Assembly: GCF_023100945.1 (NCBI RefSeq)
Contig: NZ_CP064689.1
Span: 2,958,001-3,022,000 of the forward strand
Direction: 5' to 3'
Origin: Bradyrhizobium sp. 200
GTDB taxonomy: Bacteria > Pseudomonadota > Alphaproteobacteria > Rhizobiales > Xanthobacteraceae
Length of the DNA: 64,000 nt
The notes under the pieces: model-generated
What the model saw: only the letters and a program-made list of their open reading frames with translations
Told to the model about the DNA's origin: nothing
The model's database searches: none
Made by a program: the position numbers and the translations under genes
Part shown: positions 50,508-59,032 of the stretch, in pieces
Numbering within the stretch: position 1 is the stretch's first letter
Layout: each line of letters starts with the position of its first letter

Positions 50508-52871
50508 ATGCGGACTTTGATCGAGACCCGTTGGGGGGCGGCGCAATTGTTTGCGTCTGTGACCCGTAACGCCATGTACCGGCTTTGCGGCGCGCCTCGG
50601 CGCAGCGCTGCAACGGCACTGGTGCTTGCCGCGATGGCGGGGCCGGCTTTCGGGCAGGGCATGGCGGCCCCGGGGGACAGGGAGATCCGGATTGGCAACA
50701 CCGCGCCCTATACCGGTCCGGCTTCCGCCTATGGCGTTATCGCCAAGACCATCGCGGCGTATCTGGACAAGGTCAACGCCGAAGGCGGGATCAATGGCCG
50801 CAAGGTCAATATGGTTACCTATGACGACGCCTACGAACCCACCAAAACCATGGCGATGACCCGCAAGCTGGTCGAGGACGACAACGTTCTCCTCACCTTG
50901 GGGACCGTCGGCACCAACACGAACGCCGCGATCCAACCCTATTTGAACTCAAAAAAGGTCCCGCAACTTTTTGCCTTGTCGGGTGCGGCGGCCTGGGACC
51001 AGCCGCAAGAGTTTCCCTGGACCATGGGCTTCTTGCCGACCTACACGGCTGAAGCGCAAATTTTTGCGCAGTATCTCTTGGAGAACCATCCCCGCAGCAG
51101 GATAGCCGTCCTCTATCAGGAGGATGGCATGGGCAAGGAATACCTGAAGGGCCTGAAGGACGGCCTGGGTGGCAAGATTGCGATCGTGGCCGAGGCGCCA
51201 TACAAGGTGAACGACACCAATATCGACGCCCAGATCGCCAAGCTCAAGGCCTCCGGCGCCGACGTCCTCATTGAGTTCACCACGCCGAAATTCGCCGTCA
51301 TGGCGATCAGGCGAAGCGCCGAGCTCGGTTGGAGGCCGCTGCAGTTCGTCGCCTCGATCTCTAATTCGTACTCGGCCGTGCTTCAGCCGGCGGGCCCGCA
51401 AAATGCGGAAGGCGTGCTGTCGGCGGCATACAGGCTGGAGGGCGAAGACGCGGCGGCGGCCGGCGAGGCGGTGTTCCGCGAATGGAGCGCCTTCATGCAG
51501 CGCTATCTCCCGAGCGTGAGCAAGACCAACGGCCAGGCCGTCCTCGGCTATCTGGTCGGCAAGTTGACGGTCGAGGTCCTGAAGAACTGCGGCGACGACC
51601 TGTCGCGCGAAAACATCATGAGGCAGGCCCGCTTGCTCAAGGGTATCCAGCTTCCCATGATGGTGCAGGGCATCCAGATCAACACCAGCCCATCCGACCA
51701 TGCACCAATCGAGCAGATGCGGATGATGCGCTTCACCAACGGCCAATGGCAGCACTTCGGCCCGGTGCGAAGCGGCGTCGATGCGGGCGCCGTCAGCGAG
51801 TCCTTCAAGACCATCTTCAAGTACGGCACCGCCACCAAGCGCGATCTGGCCAACCAGCTCAACGCCAATACCGTCAGCCTGATGACCGGCTCGTTCGGCT
51901 CTACCTACGCCCAGGTCGGTGCCGATCTCGCCTCCGTGCTCGACAACGGCACGGCGCTGCGGATCCTGCCGGTGATGGGCCGTGGATCGGTGCAGGCGGT
52001 GTCGGACATCCTGCTGCTGCGCGGCGTCGATGCCGGCATCGTGCGCAAGGACACGCTGTCCTATCTCGATCGCAAGGACTTCGCCAAGGACATCCGCAAC
52101 CAGTTCGTCTACGTGGCCAAGATGTTCAACGAGGAAATGCATGTCCTGGCGCCGAAGACGATCACCAGCATGAGGGATCTCGACGGCAAGACCGTGGTGG
52201 TCGATTTGCCCGACAGCTCGACCTTCGTGACGGCGATCAACGTGTTCGACCGGCTCGGGATCAGGCCGCATCTGATCTATCAAGAGCCGCGGCTGGCGGT
52301 GGACATGCTGCGCAAGGGCGAGGTCGACGCGATCGTGGCGATCGAAGGCAAGCCGCTGCAATGGCTGAACCAGATCAACGACCGCAACCTGCATCTGGTG
52401 CCGGTCGACTATGCCAAGCCGCTGCAGGAGGAATATCTGCCTTCCAAGCTTGGCGCTGCGGACTACCCGGGCCTCGTGCCGGACGGTGGCTACGTCGAGA
52501 CGATTGCGGCAGAGGCGGTGCTGGCGTCGTATAACTGGGCGCCGAACAGCGACCGTTACCGCCGCCTGTCGCTCCTGGTGGACACCATGTTCGACAAGGT
52601 TGCGCAGTTGCAGCGGCCGCCGTTCCATCCGAAATGGAAGGAGCTGGCGCCGCGGGCGACGGTATCGGGCTGGACCCGCTTCAAGGCCGCGCAGGAATGG
52701 CTCGACCGCAACATGCCGCTGCCCGCGGGCGCGGCTGCGGCATCGGGCGCTGTGCCGGCGCCGGCGCCGGCGGTTGCACCGACCGCGCTTGCTCCGCAGG
52801 ACCGCGATCCCCTGTATCGCGAATTCCTGGAATGGCGCGCCACCCGCGCCAAGGCCAGCACCAACAGATAA
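50508..52871 (+). CDS. fusion of a Leu/Ile/Val-type and a TAXI-type binding domain (copy 2)
   Basis: A 787-residue paralogue of the preceding gene with the same two domains and a comparable N-terminal signal (AATALVLAAMAGPAFGQG). The type I half (about residues 50-430) is clearly diverged from copy 1, about 75% at DNA level in samples I compared. The TAXI half is about 95% identical, so homogenisation has happened. The tail has QDRDPLYREFLEW. The ATG follows CAGGGGGACTGCGG. The pair likely binds related substrates; the transporter is elsewhere. Confidence 0.82.
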   Translation: MRTLIETRWGAAQLFASVTRNAMYRLCGAPRRSAATALVLAAMAGPAFGQGMAAPGDREIRIGNTAPYTGPASAYGVIAKTIAAYLDKVNAEGGINGRKVNMVTYDDAYEPTKTMAMTRKLVEDDNVLLTLGTVGTNTNAAIQPYLNSKKVPQLFALSGAAAWDQPQEFPWTMGFLPTYTAEAQIFAQYLLENHPRSRIAVLYQEDGMGKEYLKGLKDGLGGKIAIVAEAPYKVNDTNIDAQIAKLKASGADVLIEFTTPKFAVMAIRRSAELGWRPLQFVASISNSYSAVLQPAGPQNAEGVLSAAYRLEGEDAAAAGEAVFREWSAFMQRYLPSVSKTNGQAVLGYLVGKLTVEVLKNCGDDLSRENIMRQARLLKGIQLPMMVQGIQINTSPSDHAPIEQMRMMRFTNGQWQHFGPVRSGVDAGAVSESFKTIFKYGTATKRDLANQLNANTVSLMTGSFGSTYAQVGADLASVLDNGTALRILPVMGRGSVQAVSDILLLRGVDAGIVRKDTLSYLDRKDFAKDIRNQFVYVAKMFNEEMHVLAPKTITSMRDLDGKTVVVDLPDSSTFVTAINVFDRLGIRPHLIYQEPRLAVDMLRKGEVDAIVAIEGKPLQWLNQINDRNLHLVPVDYAKPLQEEYLPSKLGAADYPGLVPDGGYVETIAAEAVLASYNWAPNSDRYRRLSLLVDTMFDKVAQLQRPPFHPKWKELAPRATVSGWTRFKAAQEWLDRNMPLPAGAAAASGAVPAPAPAVAPTALAPQDRDPLYREFLEWRATRAKASTNR

Positions 52872-52901
52872 TCGGGCCAGCCGATCACGGTTTGACGCCA
52901 A

Positions 52902-52932
52902 GACGGCCCGCTTCGGCGGGCCGTCGTGCTTT
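52902..52932 (+). terminator. hairpin terminator of the second SBP fusion
   Basis: GACGGCCCGC-TTCG-GCGGGCCGTC is a perfect 10-base stem, with a short T run (CTTTT) 3 bases later. Confidence 0.7.
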
Positions 52933-53087
52933 TGGGGTTCGGCCACCTGCGCGCAAAAGCGGGCGGCGAACGGATGGCGTCATGCCTGTAATGCAGGGCT
53001 CAATCGCATAAAATAGTGTATCGGCTTGGCTTCGCAGCGCCCGGACATGTTCCCGCGCCACCACGCCAAAAAATTCGGAGGAAGTTC

Positions 53088-54314
53088 ATGTCGGCTCTGC
53101 CACTTTCGGGCATCAAAATTCTCGACCTGACGCGGGTGCTCGCAGGCCCCTTGTCGGCGCAGATGCTGGCGGATCTCGGTGCCGAGGTGATCAAGATCGA
53201 ACGTCCCGGCGGCGGCGACGACGCCCGGGCCTTCGGCCCGCCTTACCTGAAAGACCCGGAGGGCAAGGCGAACAACAACAACTCGTTCTATCTGTGCGCC
53301 AACCGCAACAAGAAATCCGTCACCGTCAATATCGCGACGGCGGAAGGGCAGGACATCGTTCGCGAGCTCGCCAAATCCTGCGACGTGATGATGGAGAACT
53401 ACAAGGTCGGCGATCTCAAGCGCTACCGGCTCGATTACGAATCGATCAGGGCGATCAACCCCGGCATCATCTATTGTTCAGTGACCGGCTTCGGCCAGAC
53501 CGGGCCTTACGCGCCGCGCGCCGGTTACGACGCGATCCTGCAGGCGATGGGCGGCCTGATGAGCGTCACCGGCCATCTCGACGGCGAGCCGGGCGCGGGA
53601 CCGATGAAGGTCGGCCCCTCCATCGTCGATTACATGACCGGCATGAACTCGTCGATCGGCATTCTGGCGGCGCTCTATCACCGCAAGGCCAATGGCGGGG
53701 AGGGGCAGCATGTCGACGTCTGCCTGTTCGACACCGTGATCGCCTCGCTGTCGCATTATGCGCAGATCTTTCTCGTCAACGGCCAGACCCCGCCGCGGCG
53801 CGGCACCTGGGGCAATGGCGGCATGCCGGCCGGCGTGTTCCGCTGCACCGATGGCGAATTGATGCTGGTGGTCGGCAATGACGGCCAGTTCCAGCGCACC
53901 TGCGCCGTGCTCGGCGCGCCGGAGCTCGCGACCGATCCGCGCTTCGTCAAGAACAACGACCGCGTCGTTCACGGCAAGGAGATCATGGCGATCTTCGCCG
54001 GGCTGTTCCTGAAGAAGCCCGTCGCCCATTGGCTGGACGAGCTGGAGAAGGCCGGCGTCCCCTCGGGCCCGATCAACGATTTCTCGCAGGTGTTCGCCGA
54101 TCCGCACGTGCAGTCGCGCGGCATGCAGGTCAAGGTCGACCACCCCTTGCAGCACGACCTGTCGCTGATCCGCAATGCCATCACCTTCTCCGGCACGCCG
54201 GTGAAGGAATATCGCGCGCCGCCGCTGCTCGGCGCGGATACGAAGGATGTGTTGGCGACGATCGGCTACGACGAGGCCAAGGTCGAAGCGCTGAAGGAAA
54301 AGAAGATCGTCTGA
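53088..54314 (+). CDS. CaiB/BaiF family CoA-transferase
   Basis: A 408-residue enzyme. The opening LPLSGIKILDLTRVLAGPLS and ADLGAEVIKIERPGGGDDAR match family III CoA-transferases. The catalytic Asp is in GPSIVDYMTGMNSSIG near residue 180. RGTWGNGGMPAGVFRCTDGE and later sections also fit. It moves CoA between carboxylic acids. The ATG at 53088 follows GGAGGAAGTTC. It has no adjacent partner gene; the family is often clustered with acyl-CoA dehydrogenases, which lie 3.4 kb downstream. Confidence 0.92.
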   Translation: MSALPLSGIKILDLTRVLAGPLSAQMLADLGAEVIKIERPGGGDDARAFGPPYLKDPEGKANNNNSFYLCANRNKKSVTVNIATAEGQDIVRELAKSCDVMMENYKVGDLKRYRLDYESIRAINPGIIYCSVTGFGQTGPYAPRAGYDAILQAMGGLMSVTGHLDGEPGAGPMKVGPSIVDYMTGMNSSIGILAALYHRKANGGEGQHVDVCLFDTVIASLSHYAQIFLVNGQTPPRRGTWGNGGMPAGVFRCTDGELMLVVGNDGQFQRTCAVLGAPELATDPRFVKNNDRVVHGKEIMAIFAGLFLKKPVAHWLDELEKAGVPSGPINDFSQVFADPHVQSRGMQVKVDHPLQHDLSLIRNAITFSGTPVKEYRAPPLLGADTKDVLATIGYDEAKVEALKEKKIV

Positions 54315-54346
54315 TCTCGACATCAGCGGATGTCTTCGCTCTCTCC

Positions 54347-54471
54347 GTCATTCCGGGGCGCGCCACTTGGCGCGAGCTATGATGTGCAATTGCACATCTG
54401 AGAATCCATTGGGCCGCATCTTCTGCGGTGAGATAGATTCCGGGCTCTCGCTTCGCGAGCCCCGGAATGAC
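54347..54471. repeat. intergenic repeat with GTCATTCCGGGGC ends
   Basis: The ends GTCATTCCGGGGC and GCCCCGGAATGAC are inverted over 13 bases, with TGCAATTGCA-like inner sequence. It lies between convergent genes, a typical Bradyrhizobium location. Confidence 0.75.
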
Positions 54472-54518
54472 AACTGGGTCGACGTCGGATTAGTGCGGTG
54501 ACGTAGGCGCGTTCCAAT

Positions 54519-54845
54519 TCAGCGCAGGCCCTGACGATTGACCAGGATCCGATGGATCTGGATGAACTCGGGCAGCTCCATCAGAAACTCGGGATCGCGA
54601 TCGAGATGGTGAACCTTGGTCGGCTCGCCCTTGGTGAAGGCGGTCATCGACTGAAGGTCGCTCCAATAGGAGATGGTCGTGAACCAGCTCTCCTGTTCAC
54701 GGTCTTCCCGAAATAGCTGAACGCCGAGCGCTGTCTTCTCCAGCGGCGGGATTCCTTCCGCTTTGATATAGGCTTCATAGCTGTCGGCAATTTCAGGTCG
54801 CGTGCGGCCGCGCCAGATGCGGGCAATCGTCGGCTCGGTCGGCAT
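54519..54845 (-). CDS. ABM-type (antibiotic biosynthesis monooxygenase) protein
   Basis: A 108-residue protein. RIWRGRTRPEIADSYEAYI and SWFTTISYWSDLQSMTAF fit the ferredoxin-like dimeric alpha/beta-barrel family that includes ABM monooxygenases and heme-degrading relatives. No heme-binding residue is certain, so a catalytic claim is not made. The ATG follows GGAGGAATCG. It is not in an operon. Confidence 0.75.
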   Translation of the reverse strand: MPTEPTIARIWRGRTRPEIADSYEAYIKAEGIPPLEKTALGVQLFREDREQESWFTTISYWSDLQSMTAFTKGEPTKVHHLDRDPEFLMELPEFIQIHRILVNRQGLR

Positions 54846-55221
54846 CGATTCCTCCGTTCTGTGTGTTCCTCGACCAGAGTGTCGTCTTGTGCTGCAGCAC
54901 TTTTGCGAGGCCTGACCCACAACGGCATTGCCGGCCCGCGCGTTCCCGGCGAAGATGAGAAGATGGAAGCGCTGTTGCGACGAGGTCCGCGTCGAACGAT
55001 CTCATCCTGTCTTTGCGAAGTAGAAATTGGCGCGCGCTCGCCGCGCCTCGGGATGATTGGAACTCCGAAGGTCGTTCGATCGAGCATGACCAATGTCCCA
55101 TAAATGGTCACGATTAGGTCAACGACTGATCACACTCGGCCAATAGCAGCAAATCAGATCGATCGCGAATGGTCCTTCAGCACATCTGTCATCTGTCATC
55201 ACACCTGCGAGGACTTTGTCT
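54846..55221. other. non-coding gap
   Basis: 376 bases between divergent genes with no gene, repeat or clear operator seen; it must hold both promoters. Confidence 0.4.
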
Positions 55222-56532
55222 ATGGCGCAGCCGAGTACCTATGAGCAGTATTTGCTTGAACTCATCAACGCGGAGCGTGCCAAGGTTGGCGCTCAGCCGC
55301 TTGCCTTCGACGGCGATCTCAACGAGGCCAGTGAAGGCCATAGCCAATGGATGATCGGAACCGACACGTTCTCGCATACAGGTTCGGGTGGATCTAGCGC
55401 CGGCCAGCGCATGACCGCTGCAGGCTATGCGTTCACCGGTTCCTGGGCCTGGGGCGAGAACATCGCATACGCAACGACGCGATCGCCCACCGGGTTCCAG
55501 GATGAGGTGCTGCTGCTGCACACAAACCTGATGAACTCGTCCGGCCATCGGGCCAACATCCTCAATGACAATTATCGCGAAGTCGGGCTTGGCTTCGAGG
55601 TCGGCGACTACGGCGGCCGCGAGAGCGCGTTCGTGACCGAAGACTTCGCGCGTTCCGGCTCGAGCGCGTATCTCACCGGTGTGGCGTTCGACGATAAGGA
55701 CGGCGACCGCTTCTACGATGTGGGCGAAGGGCTCGGCGGTCTGACGCTGACCGCTGTAAGCAGCACCGGCGCAACCTACACCACGACGACATATGGCTCA
55801 GGCGGTTATGATCTCGTGCTGCCGCCGGCGAACTACACCGTCACGTTCTCAGGGCAGGGCATCGAAAATACCACGATGCAGACGACGATCGGCAGCAAGA
55901 ATGTCAAGCTCGACCTGATCGATCCCGCCACAGGCAGCGGCTCCGAGCCGCCGCCTTCCGAACCGCCGCCACCCGCGTCGAACGTGATCGCCGGCACGGC
56001 ATCCGGCGAGACCCTCAACGGTACGGCCGGCGCCGATACGATCCAGGGCCTCGGCGGTGACGACCGGCTCTACGGGCAGAACGGCAATGACCGGCTCGAG
56101 GGCGGCTCCGGGAGGGACTACCTGTACGGCAGCACGGGAGACGACACGCTGCTCGGCGGCGACGGAAGCGATCGTCTCTTTGGCGGAGCCGGCCGCGATG
56201 TCCTGACCGGCGGCGCGAACAGGGACAGCTTCTATTTCGATACCGCTCTCGCTGCTTCGAACATCGACAAGATCATGGACCTCTCGACCGTGGACGACAC
56301 GATCCTGTTGGACAATGCGGTATTCACGGCATTGACGCGGAACGGCACGATGTCCTCTTCGGCGTTCTATTCCGGCGCAGCCGCCCACGATTCGACCGAC
56401 CGGATTATCTACAACAGCGATACCGGCGCGCTTAGCTACGATCCAGACGGAACAGGCTCGGCGGCCGCAGTCCAGTTCGCGGAGCTCTCGACCAAGCTGG
56501 CGCTGACCTATCAGGACTTCCTGATCGTCTGA
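55222..56532 (+). CDS. CAP-domain protein with RTX repeats, type I secreted
   Basis: A 436-residue protein without a Sec signal. Residues 5-155 form a CAP (SCP/PR1-like) domain: LLELINAERAKVGAQPL, FSHTGSGG and SSGHRANILNDNYREVGLGF. Residues 160-240 look like a Cna-B/SdrD-type domain (GVAFDDKDGDRFYDVGEGLGG). A Pro-rich linker precedes RTX nonapeptides at about 285-340: GGDDRLYGQNGNDRLEGG and more. The C-terminus (about 350-436) carries the export signal. It should leave by a type I system, absent here. The ATG at 55222 follows GAGGAC. Confidence 0.88.
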   Translation: MAQPSTYEQYLLELINAERAKVGAQPLAFDGDLNEASEGHSQWMIGTDTFSHTGSGGSSAGQRMTAAGYAFTGSWAWGENIAYATTRSPTGFQDEVLLLHTNLMNSSGHRANILNDNYREVGLGFEVGDYGGRESAFVTEDFARSGSSAYLTGVAFDDKDGDRFYDVGEGLGGLTLTAVSSTGATYTTTTYGSGGYDLVLPPANYTVTFSGQGIENTTMQTTIGSKNVKLDLIDPATGSGSEPPPSEPPPPASNVIAGTASGETLNGTAGADTIQGLGGDDRLYGQNGNDRLEGGSGRDYLYGSTGDDTLLGGDGSDRLFGGAGRDVLTGGANRDSFYFDTALAASNIDKIMDLSTVDDTILLDNAVFTALTRNGTMSSSAFYSGAAAHDSTDRIIYNSDTGALSYDPDGTGSAAAVQFAELSTKLALTYQDFLIV

Positions 56533-56636
56533 TGATGCGCCCCGTCGCGTAGGTGCGCAAAGGAGCGTCAGCGACGTGCCTGCCGCCAATGCCGCGTTGT
56601 GGTGGGCTCGCTGTCGCTTTGCCCACGGATTCTCGA

Positions 56637-56713
56637 CGTCAGTGCGAGCGCAGCGAAGCAATCCACGCTCCACTTGCGGCGCCATGGATTGCTTCGCTTC
56701 GCTCGCAATGACG
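56637..56713. repeat. Bradyrhizobium-type intergenic hairpin repeat
   Basis: CGTCAGTGCGAGCGCAGCG and CGCTTCGCTCGCAATGACG are near-perfect inverted ends with AAGCAATCCA inside. It is the same family as 11728-11825. Confidence 0.75.
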
Positions 56714-56755
56714 CGGATAAGGCAAGGCGCACCGGATGCTCCGCCTGCGCAGTCC

Positions 56756-56830
56756 GTAGCCCGGATGAGCGCAGCGATATCCGGGCCGCTCTAACACCAT
56801 CCCGGATTTCGCTTCGCTCATCCGGGCTAC
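56756..56830. repeat. second hairpin repeat, GTAGCCCGGATGAGCG family
   Basis: GTAGCCCGGATGAGCGCAGC and GCTTCGCTCATCCGGGCTAC are inverted ends with ATCCGGG inside. It lies just downstream of the previous repeat and upstream of the TetR gene end. Confidence 0.75.
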
Positions 56831-56841
56831 AAGAATCCAAT

Positions 56842-57534
56842 TCAGAGATCCTGCCGCGTCAGCCTGCCATGCGGCACCGCCGGCCGCACAGGCATCTTCT
56901 TCGCCGGCGTCTCGCCGCCCGTCAGCGCCATCACCGAGACCGACACCACGCGGTCGATGATCGCCTGGACGTCGTTGAGGTCGCATTGCCCCTCAGAGAG
57001 TTTCGTCAGCCGCTCTTTTTCCCGGATGGTGTGATGCGACATCGCCAGCGCAAAGTGCAGGCCCCAGTAGAGATCGGCGTCGTCGCGGCCGGGCATCGCG
57101 CGGCGCATCGCGGCGATGAATTTCCGCAAATGATCGACCTCGCGGTTCTTGATGCGCCGGATCGGCGGCACCGATTCAATGGACGCGCGAATCATGAAGC
57201 GCGCCGCCGTCGAGCCCTCGCGGTCGGGGCCGAGGCAGCCGCGCAGGGTAGGGCCCACCAGCGCATGCAGGATGGCGTCGATCGGGGCGCGGCCGCCGCC
57301 TTGTTCCTCCGCAGCCTTCAACTCGTTGAGCCGCTCGCGGTTGGTGGCGAGGCTGCGGGTAACGAACAGTTCGGCAATCAGTTCGTCCTTGGAGCCGAAA
57401 TGGTAGTTCACCGCGGCGAGGTTGACGTTCGCCTCGGCGACGATGTCGCGCAGCGTCACGTCGCCGAAGCCGCGATCGGCGTAAAGCCGTTCGGCGGCGG
57501 CAAGGATGGCAGACCGGGTCCGATCGCTCGACAT
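56842..57534 (-). CDS. TetR family regulator, PsrA-like
   Basis: A 230-residue regulator. The N-terminal HTH is AILAAAERLYADRGFGDVTL then LRDIVAEANVNLAAVNYHFG, SKDELIAELF. This, and the total length near 230, closely resembles PsrA of Pseudomonas, which represses fatty acid degradation genes and releases DNA on binding long-chain fatty acids. A PsrA-type site lies upstream at 57577-57590. It faces away from the acyl-CoA dehydrogenase gene across a 210-base region, so it likely regulates that operon and itself. Confidence 0.87.
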   Translation of the reverse strand: MSSDRTRSAILAAAERLYADRGFGDVTLRDIVAEANVNLAAVNYHFGSKDELIAELFVTRSLATNRERLNELKAAEEQGGGRAPIDAILHALVGPTLRGCLGPDREGSTAARFMIRASIESVPPIRRIKNREVDHLRKFIAAMRRAMPGRDDADLYWGLHFALAMSHHTIREKERLTKLSEGQCDLNDVQAIIDRVVSVSVMALTGGETPAKKMPVRPAVPHGRLTRQDL

Positions 57535-57576
57535 ATCTGGTACCCGCTAGGGGAGTTGCAATTCAAACAGTTGTAT

Positions 57577-57590
57577 GAAACTATCGTTTG
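57577..57590. promoter_or_regulatory. PsrA-type operator
   Basis: GAAAC-TATC-GTTTG matches the PsrA consensus (G/C)AAAC-N4-GTTT(G/C). It lies between the TetR gene and the acyl-CoA dehydrogenase gene. TTCAAAC nearby (57562-57568) may be a further half-site. Confidence 0.6.
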
Positions 57591-57744
57591 AAGGCCGGAA
57601 ATGTCAATCCACGTTTTGCGAATGGACCGCATTTTCGGCCAGTCCGGACTGTCACCGTCATCCGCAAAATGCCTTGCGGGCTACAGCCGGTGGGCAGACA
57701 GTGCGGCCTAACAATTTCAGAAGCTAAGAGCCGAGGAGCGTCCC

Positions 57745-58977
57745 ATGAACTTCGATATGTCAGAAAAGCAGAAGGAATGGCTGAACCGCGTGCGCGCATT
57801 CATGGCCACCCATGTCCGTCCCGCGGTGCCGATCTACGAGAAGCAGGATGCGGAGGGCCCGCGCTGGAAGGTGATCCCGATCCTCGAGGAGCTGAAGAAG
57901 AAGGCGAAGGCCGAAGGCCTCTGGAACATGTTCATGCCGCCGAATTCGCATGAGGATGATGAATTCCGCGGCGCGGGATTGACCAACCTCGAATATGCGC
58001 TGCTGTCGGAAGAGATGGGCCACATCTCCTGGGCATCGGAGGTGTTCAACTGCTCCGCCCCCGATACCGGCAACATGGAAGTGTTCATCCGCTACGGCAC
58101 CAAGGAGCAAAAGCGGAAGTGGCTGCGGCCGCTGATGGATGGAGAGATCCGCTCCGCCTTCCTGATGACCGAGCCCGCGGTGGCTTCGTCGGACGCGACC
58201 AACATCGAGACGCGCATCGAGAAGGATGGCGATCACTACGTCATCAACGGCCGCAAATGGTGGTCGTCGGGCGTCGGCGATCCCCGCTGCAAGATCGCGA
58301 TCCTGATGGGCAAGACCGATCCGAACGCGGCGAAGCACCAGCAGCAGTCGCAGATCCTGGTGCCGCTCGACACGCCCGGCATCAAGGTCGAGAAGATGCT
58401 GCCGGTGTTCGGCTTTGACGATGCCCCGCACGGTCACGCCCAGGTGCTCTTGGAAAACGTTCGCGTGCCAAAGGAAAACATTCTGCTCGGCGAAGGCCGC
58501 GGATTCGAGATCGCACAGGGCCGCCTCGGCCCCGGCCGTATCCATCACTGCATGCGCACCATCGGCAAGGCCGAAGAGGCGCTGGAGAAGATGGTGAAGC
58601 GACTGGCCTCGCGCACCGCGTTCGGCAAGAAGATCATCGAGCACTCGGTGTGGGAACAGCGCATCGGCGAAGCGCGTGCCGATATCGAGATGAATCGCTT
58701 GCTGTGCCTCAAGGCCGCCGACATGATGGACAAGGTCGGCAACAAGACGGCGCAGGCCGAGATCGCGATGATCAAGGTCACGGCCCCCAACATGGCGCTG
58801 AGGATCATCGACAACGCCATCCAGGCTTACGGCGGCGGCGGCGTCTCCGACGATGCCGGCCTGGCGCGGGATTATGCCCATATCCGTACGCTTCGTCTGG
58901 CTGACGGTCCGGACGAGGTGCATAATCGCGCCATTGCCAGACTTGAACTTCGGAAGTATGCAAACGCTACGCACTAA
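57745..58977 (+). CDS. acyl-CoA dehydrogenase (ACAD11-like)
   Basis: A 410-residue flavoenzyme. [23 protein letters not shown] is the FAD-binding middle, and [36 protein letters not shown] and [13 protein letters not shown] follow; the last corresponds to the catalytic-glutamate region of ACAD10/11-like enzymes. It makes enoyl-CoA or acts after phosphorylation in the ACAD11-type reaction. The ATG follows GAGGAGCGTCCC. A kinase gene follows at 59033, and a PsrA-type site lies upstream. Confidence 0.93.
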   Translation: MNFDMSEKQKEWLNRVRAFMATHVRPAVPIYEKQDAEGPRWKVIPILEELKKKAKAEGLWNMFMPPNSHEDDEFRGAGLTNLEYALLSEEMGHISWASEVFNCSAPDTGNMEVFIRYGTKEQKRKWLRPLMDGEIRSAFLMTEPAVASSDATNIETRIEKDGDHYVINGRKWWSSGVGDPRCKIAILMGKTDPNAAKHQQQSQILVPLDTPGIKVEKMLPVFGFDDAPHGHAQVLLENVRVPKENILLGEGRGFEIAQGRLGPGRIHHCMRTIGKAEEALEKMVKRLASRTAFGKKIIEHSVWEQRIGEARADIEMNRLLCLKAADMMDKVGNKTAQAEIAMIKVTAPNMALRIIDNAIQAYGGGGVSDDAGLARDYAHIRTLRLADGPDEVHNRAIARLELRKYANATH

Positions 58978-59032
58978 CGGGAGCGTCAAGATGGCGCTCC
59001 CCAAAGTCTAAGAAAATTGAGGGAGCGTCATC

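Noticed and set aside
50949..52946. A 665-codon open frame on the minus strand
   Set aside because: It is antisense to the second SBP-fusion gene; a similar antisense frame covers the first copy, showing it follows the coding strand.
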